Shown: piece by piece, positions 24,405 through 32,765 of the stretch
Layout of the letters: each line of letters opens with the position of its first letter
Numbering within the stretch: position 1 is the stretch's first letter
NCBI GenBank assembly: GCA_016786485.1
Contig: JAEUWD010000043.1
Span: 1 to 33,170 of the forward strand
DNA: 33,170 bases
From: Bacteriovoracaceae bacterium
GTDB taxonomy: Bacteria > Bdellovibrionota > Bacteriovoracia > Bacteriovoracales > Bacteriovoracaceae
Direction: 5' to 3'
Program-made: the position numbers and the translations under genes
The notes under the pieces: generated by a model
The model's input: only the letters and a program-made list of their open reading frames with translations
Told to the model about the DNA's origin: nothing
Database searches by the model: none

Positions 24405-24433
24405 TTTATAAAACATTCCTAGTTTTATGGCAA
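24405..24433 (-). promoter_or_regulatory. Strong promoter of rpsT
   Basis: On the minus strand TTGCCA (24433-24428) and TATAAA (24410-24405) are separated by exactly 17 nt, a near-consensus sigma70 promoter. The leader to GTG 24368 is about 30 nt and holds a strong ribosome binding site. Confidence 0.8.
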
Positions 24434-24463
24434 GCATTAAAAAAACCGCTAAGGGAAATTGTG

Positions 24464-24492
24464 TTGACCTCTCGTAAGCAAAAAAGCATATT
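24464..24492 (+). promoter_or_regulatory. Promoter of the acyl-CoA operon
   Basis: TTGACC (24464-24469) and CATATT (24487-24492) are separated by 17 nt, upstream of the dehydrogenase start at 24535. The -35 is near consensus and the -10 is moderate; a TATTAA lies 2 nt further on. Confidence 0.5.
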
Positions 24493-24534
24493 AAAATTTA
24501 ATTCTAACTCATTGAAATTGCACAAGGGGTCAAA

Positions 24535-25386
24535 ATGTCAGACATCAAATCGATTGGGGTTATTGGGGCCGGTCAAATGGGAAGAGGAATTGCTCAAGTG
24601 GCAATCCAAGCTGGATTTGGCGTTATCTTGTACGATATCGCAGAAGAATCTATCACTAAAGGTGCCGATTTCATCAAGAATCAACTGAATAAAGGCGTCG
24701 AAAAGTCTAAGTGGAGCGATGCTGACGCTAAAAATGCACTTAAAAAACTGACAGTTTCGACTAAACTCTCTGATCTTTCTCAGGTGGATTTAGTGATTGA
24801 AGCTGCTACTGAAAATAAGAAAATCAAATTTGAACTTTTTAAAAAGCTGGATGAAGTGGTGAAAAAAGAAGCCCTTCTCGTCAGTAATACATCTTCCATT
24901 TCGATCACTGAAATTGCCGCTCAAACGAAGCGCCCGGAAAAAGTGGCGGGCATGCATTTTATGAACCCTGTTCCAGTTATGAAATTAGTCGAAGGTATTA
25001 AAGGCTTAGAGACTTCCGCTGAGACCTTCACCGCGATTGAAGAAGCTTCGAAGAAAATGGGTAAAGTTTTTGTTGCTGTTAAAGATATGCCAGGCTTTGC
25101 AGTTAACCGTATTCTTATGCCGATGATTAACGAAGCGGTTTATGTTCTTCACGAAGGTATTGCATCAGTGAAAGACATTGATGCTGCCATGACTTTGGGA
25201 ACGAATCAGCCTATGGGGCCACTAACTTTGGCCGATTTTATCGGCTTGGATACTTGTTTAGCGATCATGGAAGTTCTCTTCGATGGATTAGGTGATACTA
25301 AGTATCGTCCTTGTCCGCTCTTGAAACAATATGTGGCCGCGGGTCGCCTTGGCCGCAAAAACGGAAAGGGTTTTTATGAGTACTAA
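24535..25386 (+). CDS. hbd: 3-hydroxybutyryl-CoA dehydrogenase
   Basis: This 283-residue NAD(P)-dependent cytoplasmic enzyme interconverts 3-hydroxyacyl-CoA and acetoacetyl-type 3-ketoacyl-CoA. The N-terminus is a Rossmann nucleotide site, [16 protein letters not shown] (GxGxxG at 11-16). The catalytic pair is His141 in [10 protein letters not shown] and Glu153, 12 residues apart as in the family. [12 protein letters not shown] precedes it. The end is the usual [14 protein letters not shown]. The length matches the short-chain Hbd/PaaH type, without a hydratase fusion. AAGGGG lies 6 nt before ATG 24535. The next gene starts inside its last 11 nt, so the two are translationally coupled. It forms an operon with enoyl-CoA hydratase and acyl-CoA dehydrogenase, giving three of the four steps of a short-chain acyl-CoA cycle. 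Confidence 0.95.
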   Translation: MSDIKSIGVIGAGQMGRGIAQVAIQAGFGVILYDIAEESITKGADFIKNQLNKGVEKSKWSDADAKNALKKLTVSTKLSDLSQVDLVIEAATENKKIKFELFKKLDEVVKKEALLVSNTSSISITEIAAQTKRPEKVAGMHFMNPVPVMKLVEGIKGLETSAETFTAIEEASKKMGKVFVAVKDMPGFAVNRILMPMINEAVYVLHEGIASVKDIDAAMTLGTNQPMGPLTLADFIGLDTCLAIMEVLFDGLGDTKYRPCPLLKQYVAAGRLGRKNGKGFYEY

Positions 25387-26170
25387 TTTTCAATTTTTAA
25401 AATACGAAGAAAAAAATCAGGTCGGTTTTTTAACGCTTAATCGTGAAGATAAACTAAATGCTTTAAATGAGAAAGTGCTCCAAGAATTACGAGAGTTTCT
25501 AGAAAATTTTATTCATGAACCAAAGCCTATCAATGGTCTTATTTTCACCGGAGCTGGCGAGAAATCTTTTATTGCAGGTGCGGACATCGCTTCGATGAGT
25601 GAAATGGATGAAAAGAAAGGTGAAGCTTTTGCGACATTAGGTCAGCAAGTCACTTTTTTATTTGAAGCACTCAAGATTCCCGTTATTGCAGCTGTAAACG
25701 GTTTTGCTCTTGGTGGCGGCTGTGAAATGTCGCTGGCATGTGACTTTATTTATGCGACTGAAAATGCTCGTTTTGCTCTGCCTGAAGTGAGTTTGGGATT
25801 AATTCCTGGTTTTGGTGGAACACAACGATTAGAAAATGTGATTGGCCGAAACTATGCCCGTGAAATGGTCTACACTGGTCGAATGATTAATGCTGAAGAG
25901 GCCTTGCGCATTGGTTTGGTAAATAAAATTTTAAAAACGAAGGCTGAATTATTGCAAGCAGCTGAGGAGACGATCAAAGAAATTGCTCAAAAATCTCCTT
26001 ATGCCGTTGGGATTGCCAAAAAAGTTATGAATAATGGTAATGATCTAACGATTGCTGAAGGTTTAAGATTGGAACGTGAAAGATTTGCTGCTATTTTTAA
26101 CTCATACGATATGAAAGAAGGGACAAAGGCCTTTGTTGAAAAACGCAAGGCAAGCTTTAAAGGAAAATAA
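25376..26170 (+). CDS. Enoyl-CoA hydratase (crotonase family)
   Basis: This 264-residue cytoplasmic enzyme hydrates trans-2-enoyl-CoA (crotonyl-CoA) to 3-hydroxyacyl-CoA. The oxyanion-hole region is [12 protein letters not shown] (about 63-74). The second site is [17 protein letters not shown] with Glu117, and [19 protein letters not shown] carries Glu137. The two Glu residues are 20 apart, as in true hydratases (rat Glu144/Glu164), so hydratase rather than isomerase activity is favoured. ATG 25376 is chosen over an earlier in-frame start at 25331, because that frame lies deep in the previous gene and AAAGGG sits 5 nt before 25376. The start overlaps the hbd stop by 11 nt. The next gene begins 1 nt after its stop. 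Confidence 0.95.
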   Translation: MSTNFQFLKYEEKNQVGFLTLNREDKLNALNEKVLQELREFLENFIHEPKPINGLIFTGAGEKSFIAGADIASMSEMDEKKGEAFATLGQQVTFLFEALKIPVIAAVNGFALGGGCEMSLACDFIYATENARFALPEVSLGLIPGFGGTQRLENVIGRNYAREMVYTGRMINAEEALRIGLVNKILKTKAELLQAAEETIKEIAQKSPYAVGIAKKVMNNGNDLTIAEGLRLERERFAAIFNSYDMKEGTKAFVEKRKASFKGK

Positions 26171-26171
26171 A

Positions 26172-27308
26172 ATGTTGGATGAGAACTACAGCGAATTGCG
26201 AGACCTGGTGAAGAAATTTTCCGACTCTGCCGTTGCACCGATTGCCGCAAAAATTGATTCTGAAGGTGAAATTCCTAAAGAACTCAGAAATCAATTAGGC
26301 GAAAATGGCTTTATGGGTTGTTATATTCCTGAGGAATATGGCGGCGCTGGCATGGACTATCTTTCATACGCCATTTTAGTTGAAGAAATCTCTCGTAGCT
26401 GTGCTTCGACAGGAGTTCTGATTTCGGCCCATACTTCGCTTTGTAGCTGGCCGATTCTTGAGTTTGGAACCGAAGAACAAAAGAAAAAATATCTACCCAA
26501 ATTAGCTTCTGGTGAGTGGACAGGTTGTTTCTGTTTGAGTGAGCCCAATGCTGGGTCAGATGCAGGATCATTAACGACGACAGCGATTGATAAAGGTGAT
26601 TATTACGAACTTAATGGTGTTAAAAACTGGATTACAAATGGTAAGGAAGCGAATGTCGCTATCGTTTTTGCCAAAACTCGCAAGACCGATGACTACAAAG
26701 GGATATCAGCCTTCATTGTCGAAACGAGCTCTCCTGGATTTAGTATTATTAAAATCGAAGATAAATTAGGGATTAAGGGCTCATCAACTGCTCAATTGGC
26801 CTTTGATAAGATAAAAGTCCCAAAAGCTAACCTTTTAGGGCCATTAGAGAAAGGTTTTAGAGTTGCGATGGCGACGCTTGATGGCGGTCGAATGGGGATT
26901 GCGGCCCAGGCGCTGGGGATTGCTCGCGGGGCCTTTGAGTATGCAAGAAAGTATTCGATGGAACGAATTCAGTTCGGTCAGCCGATTGCTAAACTTCAGG
27001 CCATTCAATTTATGTTGGCCGATATGAGTACGAAAATCGCTGCCGCCAGATTGATGTTATATGACGCAAGTACTAGAAAAGATAAGGGTTTACCCTTCGC
27101 AAAAGAAGCTGCTCAAGCCAAACTTTTTGCTTCAGAAGCTGCCATGTGGATTAGCACCAAGGCTATTCAACTTTGCGGCGGAAACGGCTATACCAAAGAA
27201 TATCCCTTGGAGCGTTTCTTTAGAGATGCCAAAATTACCGAGATTTATGAAGGTACTTCTGAAATTCAGCGTATAGTTATTGCGTCATACGAGTTAAAAG
27301 AGATCTAA
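26172..27308 (+). CDS. Acyl-CoA dehydrogenase, short-chain (butyryl-CoA type)
   Basis: This 378-residue FAD enzyme oxidises acyl-CoA to enoyl-CoA and passes electrons to an electron-transfer flavoprotein. Motifs: CFCLSEPNAGSDAGSLTTTA (119-138) at the flavin, RIQFGQPIAKLQAIQF (265-280), QLCGGNGYTKEYPLERFFRD (333-352), and the C-terminal EIYEGTSEIQR with catalytic base Glu360. The position and context of that Glu match short/medium-chain butyryl-CoA dehydrogenases rather than the isovaleryl or long-chain types. The start at 26172 has AAGGA upstream and follows the hydratase stop by 1 nt. No etfAB genes are in this window. Which direction the cycle runs (fatty acid degradation or butyrate formation) cannot be told. 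Confidence 0.94.
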   Translation: MLDENYSELRDLVKKFSDSAVAPIAAKIDSEGEIPKELRNQLGENGFMGCYIPEEYGGAGMDYLSYAILVEEISRSCASTGVLISAHTSLCSWPILEFGTEEQKKKYLPKLASGEWTGCFCLSEPNAGSDAGSLTTTAIDKGDYYELNGVKNWITNGKEANVAIVFAKTRKTDDYKGISAFIVETSSPGFSIIKIEDKLGIKGSSTAQLAFDKIKVPKANLLGPLEKGFRVAMATLDGGRMGIAAQALGIARGAFEYARKYSMERIQFGQPIAKLQAIQFMLADMSTKIAAARLMLYDASTRKDKGLPFAKEAAQAKLFASEAAMWISTKAIQLCGGNGYTKEYPLERFFRDAKITEIYEGTSEIQRIVIASYELKEI

Positions 27309-27377
27309 AACATTGGCAAAATTTGCGAGTGGTGTTAGTTTATTTCGTCTATGATTTTCGATAAATGGAGAAAGCTT

Positions 27378-28331
27378 ATGGGAAAAAAAGCAGCAAAGAA
27401 AGCGGCACCTAAAAAAGTTGCAAAAAAAGATAATACAAAAAAAGTAAAGGCCGCGAAACCTGCGCTAAAAGCGAAAGCTCCTGCCGTTAAAAAAGAAAAA
27501 GTTAAAGCGGCCAAGGAAGCCGTTAAAGAAAATAAAAAAGTAGCAGCAAAAAAAGCCGCTCCTGTTAAAGCTGAGGCGAAGAAAGCTACTGCTCCTTCGA
27601 AAAAAGCCGTAGCGGTTAAAGAAGCAAAAGTTGAAGCGAAAAAAGCCGCTGGAAAAAAAGCCGCTGGAAAAGTTGAAGCAAAGAAAGGCAAAAAGAAAGC
27701 TAATGATGAAGAATTAGACGAAGAGGTTAATACTAAGGCCAAAAATTCTGATGAAGAAGATGAAGATGGTTTTGGTGCTGGCGATTTCGAAAAAAATATG
27801 AAGCTTGAGCTTAAGCGTGCCAAAGAAGCTGCCAAAAAAAGCAAGCATGATGATGCAAAAGAAATCCAAGGCAAAATCAAAACAGAAATCCAAGGTTTGA
27901 TTGAAGATTTCAGTTGGGGAGATATCAAAGATGCTATCGCTTCAATGGAGTTTTTCATTGATGATAAGTCAGATGAATGTGTCGAGAATGGTTGTGATAA
28001 CTTGAAATCAACGGCTCAGTATTGTCGACTGCACTACATTGCAAACTGGAGCAAAATTAAGAAGAAAGCAGAAATTTTATCAGCTGGTAAACTACAAGAT
28101 ATTATCGAAGAACTAGTTAAAAAATACCCTCTTAATTACATCGAAAGCATTATGAACGATTTTGCTGATGATAAAGAATTCTTTAAAGCATTGAATGAAT
28201 TAAATATCGCTGCTGACTTAGAATTTGAAGACGAAGCAGAATTTGTTGATACAGAAGAAGAAGATGATGATGATGTTATTATTGAAGCTGGTAAATTCAG
28301 TGGAAGCACTGAAGCCTTCGAAGAAGACTAA
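27378..28331 (+). CDS. Histone H1-like Lys/Ala-rich protein with CCCH zinc-finger-like motif
   Basis: This 317-residue protein begins with about 110 residues of Lys/Ala/Pro repeats (MGKKAAKKAAPKKVAKK and so on), like H1-type tails of bacterial nucleoid proteins, and should bind DNA or RNA. A short acidic stretch follows, then a folded domain from about 137. Residues 201-219 contain C-x4-C-x9-C-x2-H (CVENGCDNLK; YCRLHYIANW), a pattern like small zinc fingers with a CxxHY ending. A helical region (about 225-278) precedes an acidic tail (DTEEEDDDD). ATG 27378 is chosen because GGAG lies just upstream; an in-frame ATG at 27351 has none. Likely roles are chromosome compaction or RNA binding; the exact function is unknown. 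No clear promoter was found. Confidence 0.8.
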   Translation: MGKKAAKKAAPKKVAKKDNTKKVKAAKPALKAKAPAVKKEKVKAAKEAVKENKKVAAKKAAPVKAEAKKATAPSKKAVAVKEAKVEAKKAAGKKAAGKVEAKKGKKKANDEELDEEVNTKAKNSDEEDEDGFGAGDFEKNMKLELKRAKEAAKKSKHDDAKEIQGKIKTEIQGLIEDFSWGDIKDAIASMEFFIDDKSDECVENGCDNLKSTAQYCRLHYIANWSKIKKKAEILSAGKLQDIIEELVKKYPLNYIESIMNDFADDKEFFKALNELNIAADLEFEDEAEFVDTEEEDDDDVIIEAGKFSGSTEAFEED

Positions 28332-28334
28332 AAT

Positions 28335-28793
28335 TTACTGATTTTTTCTAATATCTTCTTTTAAAATATTTTCAGCCTCTAATGATAATGCCACATTTTC
28401 GCGCGTGACTTTATAATAGATGACATCTTTTTTGTGTTTGGTTTCCTGCCAATTTGGTTCGAAATCATCCCAGTCTTTGTTTGAAAAATACTCATCAAAG
28501 AAAGCTCCGGCCAAATCGACAAGGACATCGAGAATTTTATCGGTTTTAGTTTCTTTTGTAATATCGACTGACAGAAAGCATGAAACTGGTAAGACACTAG
28601 TATCAGAATTATCCACCCAGGAAGCGACAATCAGTAGCTCGTCATTATAAATTTTGCCATAGAGGTCAAAACTTTTATTCTGCGCTACGCACTCAGCTTC
28701 AAAAGTCTGGTTAAGGATGATAACAATCTCTTCTTGCCACTCAGCAGGGATGTCAATCCCTTCATTAATGTCGTGTTCTTTTCTTGAAAACAT
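28335..28793 (-). CDS. Conserved-looking small cytoplasmic protein of unknown function
   Basis: This 152-residue acidic soluble protein has no signal peptide or TM segment. It alternates strand and helix: EEIVIILNQTFEAECV, KSFDLYGKIYNDELLIVASW, SVLPVSCFLSVDITK, then the helix KILDVLVDLAGAFFDEYF and DVIYYKVTRENVALSLEAENIL. The pattern suggests a small alpha/beta fold. I recognise no family. The ATG at 28793 is chosen; a TTG at 28799 is also possible. The ribosome binding site is weak. Its stop is 3 nt from the stop of the histone-like gene, and its start region overlaps the thiolase promoter region on the other strand. Confidence 0.65.
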   Translation of the reverse strand: MFSRKEHDINEGIDIPAEWQEEIVIILNQTFEAECVAQNKSFDLYGKIYNDELLIVASWVDNSDTSVLPVSCFLSVDITKETKTDKILDVLVDLAGAFFDEYFSNKDWDDFEPNWQETKHKKDVIYYKVTRENVALSLEAENILKEDIRKNQ

Positions 28794-28814
28794 ACGCAAC
28801 TTTTACAACAAAAT

Positions 28815-28844
28815 TTGATGACTATCAACCGCTTACTGTATACT
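28815..28844 (+). promoter_or_regulatory. Promoter of the thiolase gene
   Basis: TTGATG (28815-28820) and TATACT (28839-28844) are separated by 18 nt. Transcription would start near 28851, leaving a leader of about 11 nt that contains AAGAGGTGAT. This supports ATG 28862 and excludes an earlier in-frame ATG at 28784. Confidence 0.65.
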
Positions 28845-28861
28845 GGGTAAAAGAGGTGATT

Positions 28862-30022
28862 ATGGAAGTCTATTTGAGTGCTGGTCAGCGGACCGCGATT
28901 GGTAGTTTTATGGGGAGTTTAGCGCAAGTTTCTGCGCCGAAGTTAGGTGCCGTAGCGATTGAAGCTGCCCTTAAAAAAGCTCATTTTGAGAAAAATGATG
29001 TGCAAGAAGTTTTCATGGGACACGTGGTTCAAGCTGGAGTAGGTCAGGCGCCGGCCAGACAAGCAGCCTTGTTTGCTGGTCTTTCAGATGCGACCCCTTG
29101 TACGACAGTAAATAAAGTTTGCGGTTCAGGTTTACAGGCCGTAATCCTTGCGGCGAAGTCGATTATGCTGGATGGGATTGATGTCGCAATCGCAGGTGGA
29201 ATGGAGAACATGTCGCTCGCTCCAGGTTTACTTCCTTTCTATCGCTCAGGTTTTAAATTTGGAACATCAGAAATAAAAGATTCAATGCAATGGGATGGCT
29301 TGTGGGACGTGTACAGTAATCGTCCGATGGGAAATTGTGCGGAAGAAGCCGTCAAGAAATATAATCTGACTCGTGAGGCGCAGGATGAATTTGCAATCAA
29401 TTCATTTAAGCGTGCACTTGAAGCACAGAAAAATGGTTCGTTCCAAAATGAAATATCAGCAGTTGTGATTAAAGATAAAAAAGGTGATATCAGTATCACG
29501 AGCGATGAAGGCCCAAGCAAAGTTAATTTTGAAAAGTTGCCAAAACTTTCTCCCGCTTTTGAGAAAGATGGAAGTATCACAGCGGCGAATGCTTCAACTA
29601 TCAATGATGGTGCAGCTGCGATTGTTTTAACTAGTGCTAAACATAAATCAAAAGCACAATTTCGTATTGTCGGTTGGGCCTCACATGCTCAAGCACCAAC
29701 TTGGTTTACAACCGCGCCAGTCGAAGCAATGAAGAAAAATTTACGTCAGTGCAAACTCAATATTTCACAAATTGATTTGTTCGAAATCAACGAAGCTTTC
29801 GCTTGTGTCACCATGGTTGCAATGAAAGAACTTGAAATTCCGAGCGAGCGGGTCAACATTTTTGGGGGGGCGATTGCCCTTGGACACCCAATTGGTTGTT
29901 CTGGAACCAGAATTTTAGTGACTTTAATGAATGCAATGGAGAAGAAGGCGGCAAAAATGGGTTGTGCGGCCATATGTATTGGCGGCGGCGAAGCATTGAG
30001 TATCATAATAGAGAGAGTATAA
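28862..30022 (+). CDS. atoB: Acetyl-CoA C-acetyltransferase (thiolase)
   Basis: This 386-residue enzyme condenses two acetyl-CoA to acetoacetyl-CoA or performs the reverse cleavage. The catalytic residues are in place: nucleophile Cys87 in TTVNKVCGSGLQAV, His342 in GGAIALGHPIGCSGTR, and the second Cys372 in CIGGGEA. FEINEAFA (307-314) is also diagnostic. The length is typical for biosynthetic or degradative acetoacetyl-CoA thiolases. A strong ribosome binding site (AAGAGGTGAT) precedes ATG 28862. It completes the short-chain acyl-CoA cycle with the operon at 24535-27308, although it has its own promoter. The promoter for the next gene lies over its last codons. Chain-length range cannot be read from sequence. 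Confidence 0.94.
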   Translation: MEVYLSAGQRTAIGSFMGSLAQVSAPKLGAVAIEAALKKAHFEKNDVQEVFMGHVVQAGVGQAPARQAALFAGLSDATPCTTVNKVCGSGLQAVILAAKSIMLDGIDVAIAGGMENMSLAPGLLPFYRSGFKFGTSEIKDSMQWDGLWDVYSNRPMGNCAEEAVKKYNLTREAQDEFAINSFKRALEAQKNGSFQNEISAVVIKDKKGDISITSDEGPSKVNFEKLPKLSPAFEKDGSITAANASTINDGAAAIVLTSAKHKSKAQFRIVGWASHAQAPTWFTTAPVEAMKKNLRQCKLNISQIDLFEINEAFACVTMVAMKELEIPSERVNIFGGAIALGHPIGCSGTRILVTLMNAMEKKAAKMGCAAICIGGGEALSIIIERV

Positions 30023-30023
30023 T
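29996..30023 (+). promoter_or_regulatory. Promoter inside the 3' end of the thiolase gene
   Basis: TTGAGT (29996-30001) and a perfect TATAAT (30018-30023) are separated by 16 nt. Transcription would start near 30030, 18 nt before the start codon at 30048. It allows the cyclic-nucleotide-binding gene to be made apart from thiolase. Confidence 0.7.
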
Positions 30024-30047
30024 TTTCTATTAGGATACAAAGAGAAC

Positions 30048-31106
30048 ATGGCGACCCCAGCAGCTTCGGCAAACTCAAAATCTGGTTTACGAAAACTTGC
30101 TCCAGCGGAAGTTTTATTTAACGATGGTGAACCAGCGGATTCACTTTTCATTATTCAAAAAGGTCAGCTTCGACTTTATAAACCTAAAGGCCGTGGCTTC
30201 GTTGAAATTGCTGTTCTAAGAACCGGAGAAGTTATCGGTGAGATGGCATTCTTCGATGATGATGGTGGCGGAAGAAGAAGTTGTTCAGCTGCCGCAATGA
30301 CCAGTTCTGAAATTATCGAAATTTCGTTCACAGCATTTGCTAAAACCATGTCGAGTTTAAATCCTTGGTTTAAAACAATTATTAATACACTGGCCAATCG
30401 CTTACGAAAAACTAATGCGAGAGTGAAAGAACTCGAATCAAACAGCGTGGCGATTGATTACGGTACCGGTAAACAGGGTGAATATGAATTCATGAAGCCG
30501 CTTGAGCTCGTGAAAATGTTAGGGGCTTTTTTCTTGGTACTTAAGGCCCACGGAAAAACTCATCCGATGGGAACTATTCTCGATAAGAAAACGCTACTTT
30601 TTTACACCAGCGATATCTTTAGTCTATTGGAAGTGAAGCTTGATTCACTGTTGCTGCTTCTGCAACAACTCGAGCACGTTTTGATTGATGATAAGGGTGA
30701 TGGCGAAGCTACGATTTTAGTAAAAAATATCGAAATGATTCGACATATCTTCCTGCATTTAAATACTGAGCGTTTCTTGGAAGAAGGCAAAAAACTCAAA
30801 GTTAGTTCACAGTGTGAAATGTTTTTAGAAAAAATTTCTGAACATATCAAAAAAGTGAATCCAAACGTTGAGGCCATCGAAATTGTTATCAATCCAATTC
30901 TTAAATTTTTTGAAGAGCGTAGTATGAAAATTGGCATTGCTAATTTAGCGGATGCTCAAAATTATGGAATTTGTGCCGAACCATTGGTCGATGATACGGG
31001 CACGGTCAGATTACAAATTGATGTTGAGAAATTAAACAAGTCATTACCGATCATTAAATTCAACAGCATGATGAAAAAAGCTAATCAAGAAAAAACTAAT
31101 TATTAA
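30048..31106 (+). CDS. Cyclic-nucleotide-binding domain protein without HTH
   Basis: This 352-residue soluble protein has a CRP-type cyclic-nucleotide-binding domain at about 15-125: LAPAEVLFNDGEPADSLFII, QKGQLRLYKPKGRGFVEIAV, then GEVIGEMAFF and an insert DDDGGGRRS. The phosphate-binding cassette normally reads GE(L/M)A...R(S/T)A. GEM and an Arg (R76/R77) are present, so ligand binding is possible though the cassette is longer than usual. Helix ANRLRKTNARVKELE follows. There is no winged-helix DNA-binding domain; residues 140-352 form a helical region of unknown type (LELVKMLGAFFLVLKAHGKT). It is therefore a ligand-sensing adaptor rather than a CRP-like activator. AAAGAGA is a moderate ribosome binding site. 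The stop codon abuts that of the VWA lipoprotein gene. Confidence 0.85.
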   Translation: MATPAASANSKSGLRKLAPAEVLFNDGEPADSLFIIQKGQLRLYKPKGRGFVEIAVLRTGEVIGEMAFFDDDGGGRRSCSAAAMTSSEIIEISFTAFAKTMSSLNPWFKTIINTLANRLRKTNARVKELESNSVAIDYGTGKQGEYEFMKPLELVKMLGAFFLVLKAHGKTHPMGTILDKKTLLFYTSDIFSLLEVKLDSLLLLLQQLEHVLIDDKGDGEATILVKNIEMIRHIFLHLNTERFLEEGKKLKVSSQCEMFLEKISEHIKKVNPNVEAIEIVINPILKFFEERSMKIGIANLADAQNYGICAEPLVDDTGTVRLQIDVEKLNKSLPIIKFNSMMKKANQEKTNY

Positions 31107-32582
31107 TTACGGAGTGTTGGTTGCGATCGACGTGAAGTAATAGTCAATCTTATCGCCGTTTGAAATAACCGCTGTCCCATTTAATTTAATTGCATAACCT
31201 GTTTGATAAATCCCTGGCTCAACCGGTGTACGATCAGCAGCTGATTTGATCAAAATGTTGCCGCTAAATTCACCATAGTAACTCCAACCATTCACCATAC
31301 TTTCTGGAATTTGAGTTCCGTTTTTAAAAATAGCAATGGTGCTAGTATTTGGTTGGCGATCAAGAACGATAAATCCTCGATATTCTGGTGGATTTTGTAA
31401 TTTGACATACACACACTCAGGGAAGGTGGCTTTACAATTTCCAAAAAGCTCAACCAAGTAACCTGTGTATGGCTCGGCTGGCTGACCCGCTGGAGGGATA
31501 GGACTTTCACGAGTGTTTTTATTATTATAGAAAACGTTATCGTAACGGAAACCGTTCGTTAAATCATTACGAGTACATTCATATCCATTGCTTTTTACGA
31601 CTCTAATTTGAGTTGTATCAAAAGTATTAGTAGTTGCTACTGGCCACCAGTTGTAAATATGTGGAACTGTCACTTGAGAAATATTCTGACTTGCAGACTG
31701 GAAGACGTTGGCCAAGCTTTGTGAACATAAGTTAAAAGAATCAGCAATCGAGCCTGAAGTCACGTTACTATTGGTTGAGTAGTTATAGATTTGTCTTGAA
31801 ACATCTTTGTACCGAACAGCATTTATCATTCCGTTGCCGCAAGAAGAGTGAGGGACAATTGTAATGAAACGGAATTGTTCACTTCTTAAAAGACTTGGTT
31901 TCGAAGCATCACCTGATGGAAGTGAATCATAATATTTACGAGTAAATTGTTTTAATTGTGTCACTCGTTGTGTTTGTAATGCAGTGGTTGCTGGAATATC
32001 AAGATATCCACCAGAATAAATAGCCTCATTATCATCACCGTTAGAAACTAAAAGAACATGAGTATATGCACCTTTTCTGAAAACAGTATCATTAGCATTA
32101 CTGCGGTGGTTAGCATTGATGATATCAATTGCTCGTTTAACCCCAAATTCACTTGAACCACCAACGAGCTGACTAAAAGGCTGGATGTCAGTCGCAAGCT
32201 TTTCAGCAGAACCAATATAGTTAACTAAAGTTGAGGCAATCGGTTTACTTGCTACGACTGGAAAATTGGTAAGATTTTCATTTGTTGATTCTGGAATCAG
32301 TGGAGCGACCATCGCACGGTAGTCAAAGTCATCAGAAACTTGTGTCAGCGTATTGGCCATAGCTTGTCTTAAGGCATCGTTAAGATGATAAACGCTGGCC
32401 GAATTATCAATTAAAAATAAAATATCAACCGGTGGTTTCACTAAGGTGCTAGCAGAGCAACCTTGTACTTGATACTGAACAATCGGATCGACACCAACAC
32501 TACCACCTTGTGAACTCGCACCGAATTCTTCAGTGTTACAGCTGATTAACAATAAGAGTGGTAACAGAAGCCATTTTTTCAT
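31107..32582 (-). CDS. VWA-domain lipoprotein
   Basis: This 491-residue protein has a lipoprotein signal peptide (MKKWLLLPLLLLISC, lipidated Cys15; Asn at +2). A von Willebrand A domain begins near residue 52 with VDILFLIDNSAS; D59-x-S61-x-S63 is the metal-ion-dependent adhesion site (DxSxS). VWA core strands follow (DFDYRAMVAPLI; YTHVLLVSNGDDNEA). The C-terminal part (about 330-491) is beta-rich and holds cysteines in GYECTRN, FGNCKATFPECVYV. A surface or periplasmic binding role, such as protein or matrix contact, is typical of the domain; the partner is unknown. GGAG lies 8 nt before the ATG at 32582. The gene abuts the convergent cyclic-nucleotide-binding gene with no space between stop codons. 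Confidence 0.88.
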   Translation of the reverse strand: MKKWLLLPLLLLISCNTEEFGASSQGGSVGVDPIVQYQVQGCSASTLVKPPVDILFLIDNSASVYHLNDALRQAMANTLTQVSDDFDYRAMVAPLIPESTNENLTNFPVVASKPIASTLVNYIGSAEKLATDIQPFSQLVGGSSEFGVKRAIDIINANHRSNANDTVFRKGAYTHVLLVSNGDDNEAIYSGGYLDIPATTALQTQRVTQLKQFTRKYYDSLPSGDASKPSLLRSEQFRFITIVPHSSCGNGMINAVRYKDVSRQIYNYSTNSNVTSGSIADSFNLCSQSLANVFQSASQNISQVTVPHIYNWWPVATTNTFDTTQIRVVKSNGYECTRNDLTNGFRYDNVFYNNKNTRESPIPPAGQPAEPYTGYLVELFGNCKATFPECVYVKLQNPPEYRGFIVLDRQPNTSTIAIFKNGTQIPESMVNGWSYYGEFSGNILIKSAADRTPVEPGIYQTGYAIKLNGTAVISNGDKIDYYFTSIATNTP

Positions 32583-32765
32583 TTTATTTACTCCGACTCA
32601 TATAACCTATCGGATCGTTTCGTAAGAAATTAAGTGAATAAAGATTGATGGATGGTTTTGGTCGGGTATGAGTAACAAAAGGCAAAATTTTCATAAAGTA
32701 TGAGAGAATGGAATTACTCGATATTATAAAGATATAGTAAAATCGAAGAGTTGAAGGAAATAAAC

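Noticed and set aside
24369-24437. 23-residue N-terminal extension of S20
   Set aside because: S20 proteins begin at ANHKS. AAAGGAG precedes the GTG at 24368, and the extension crosses the rpsT promoter.
27335-27958. Long Ser/Ala/Phe-rich open frame on the minus strand opposite the histone-like gene
   Set aside because: It is the mirror of the Lys/Ala repeats (AAA/GCN codons read as TTT/NGC). It has no ribosome binding site and no recognisable fold.
28784-28861. 26-residue N-terminal extension of thiolase
   Set aside because: It covers the -35 and -10 of the promoter at 28815-28844; thiolases begin about where ATG 28862 begins.
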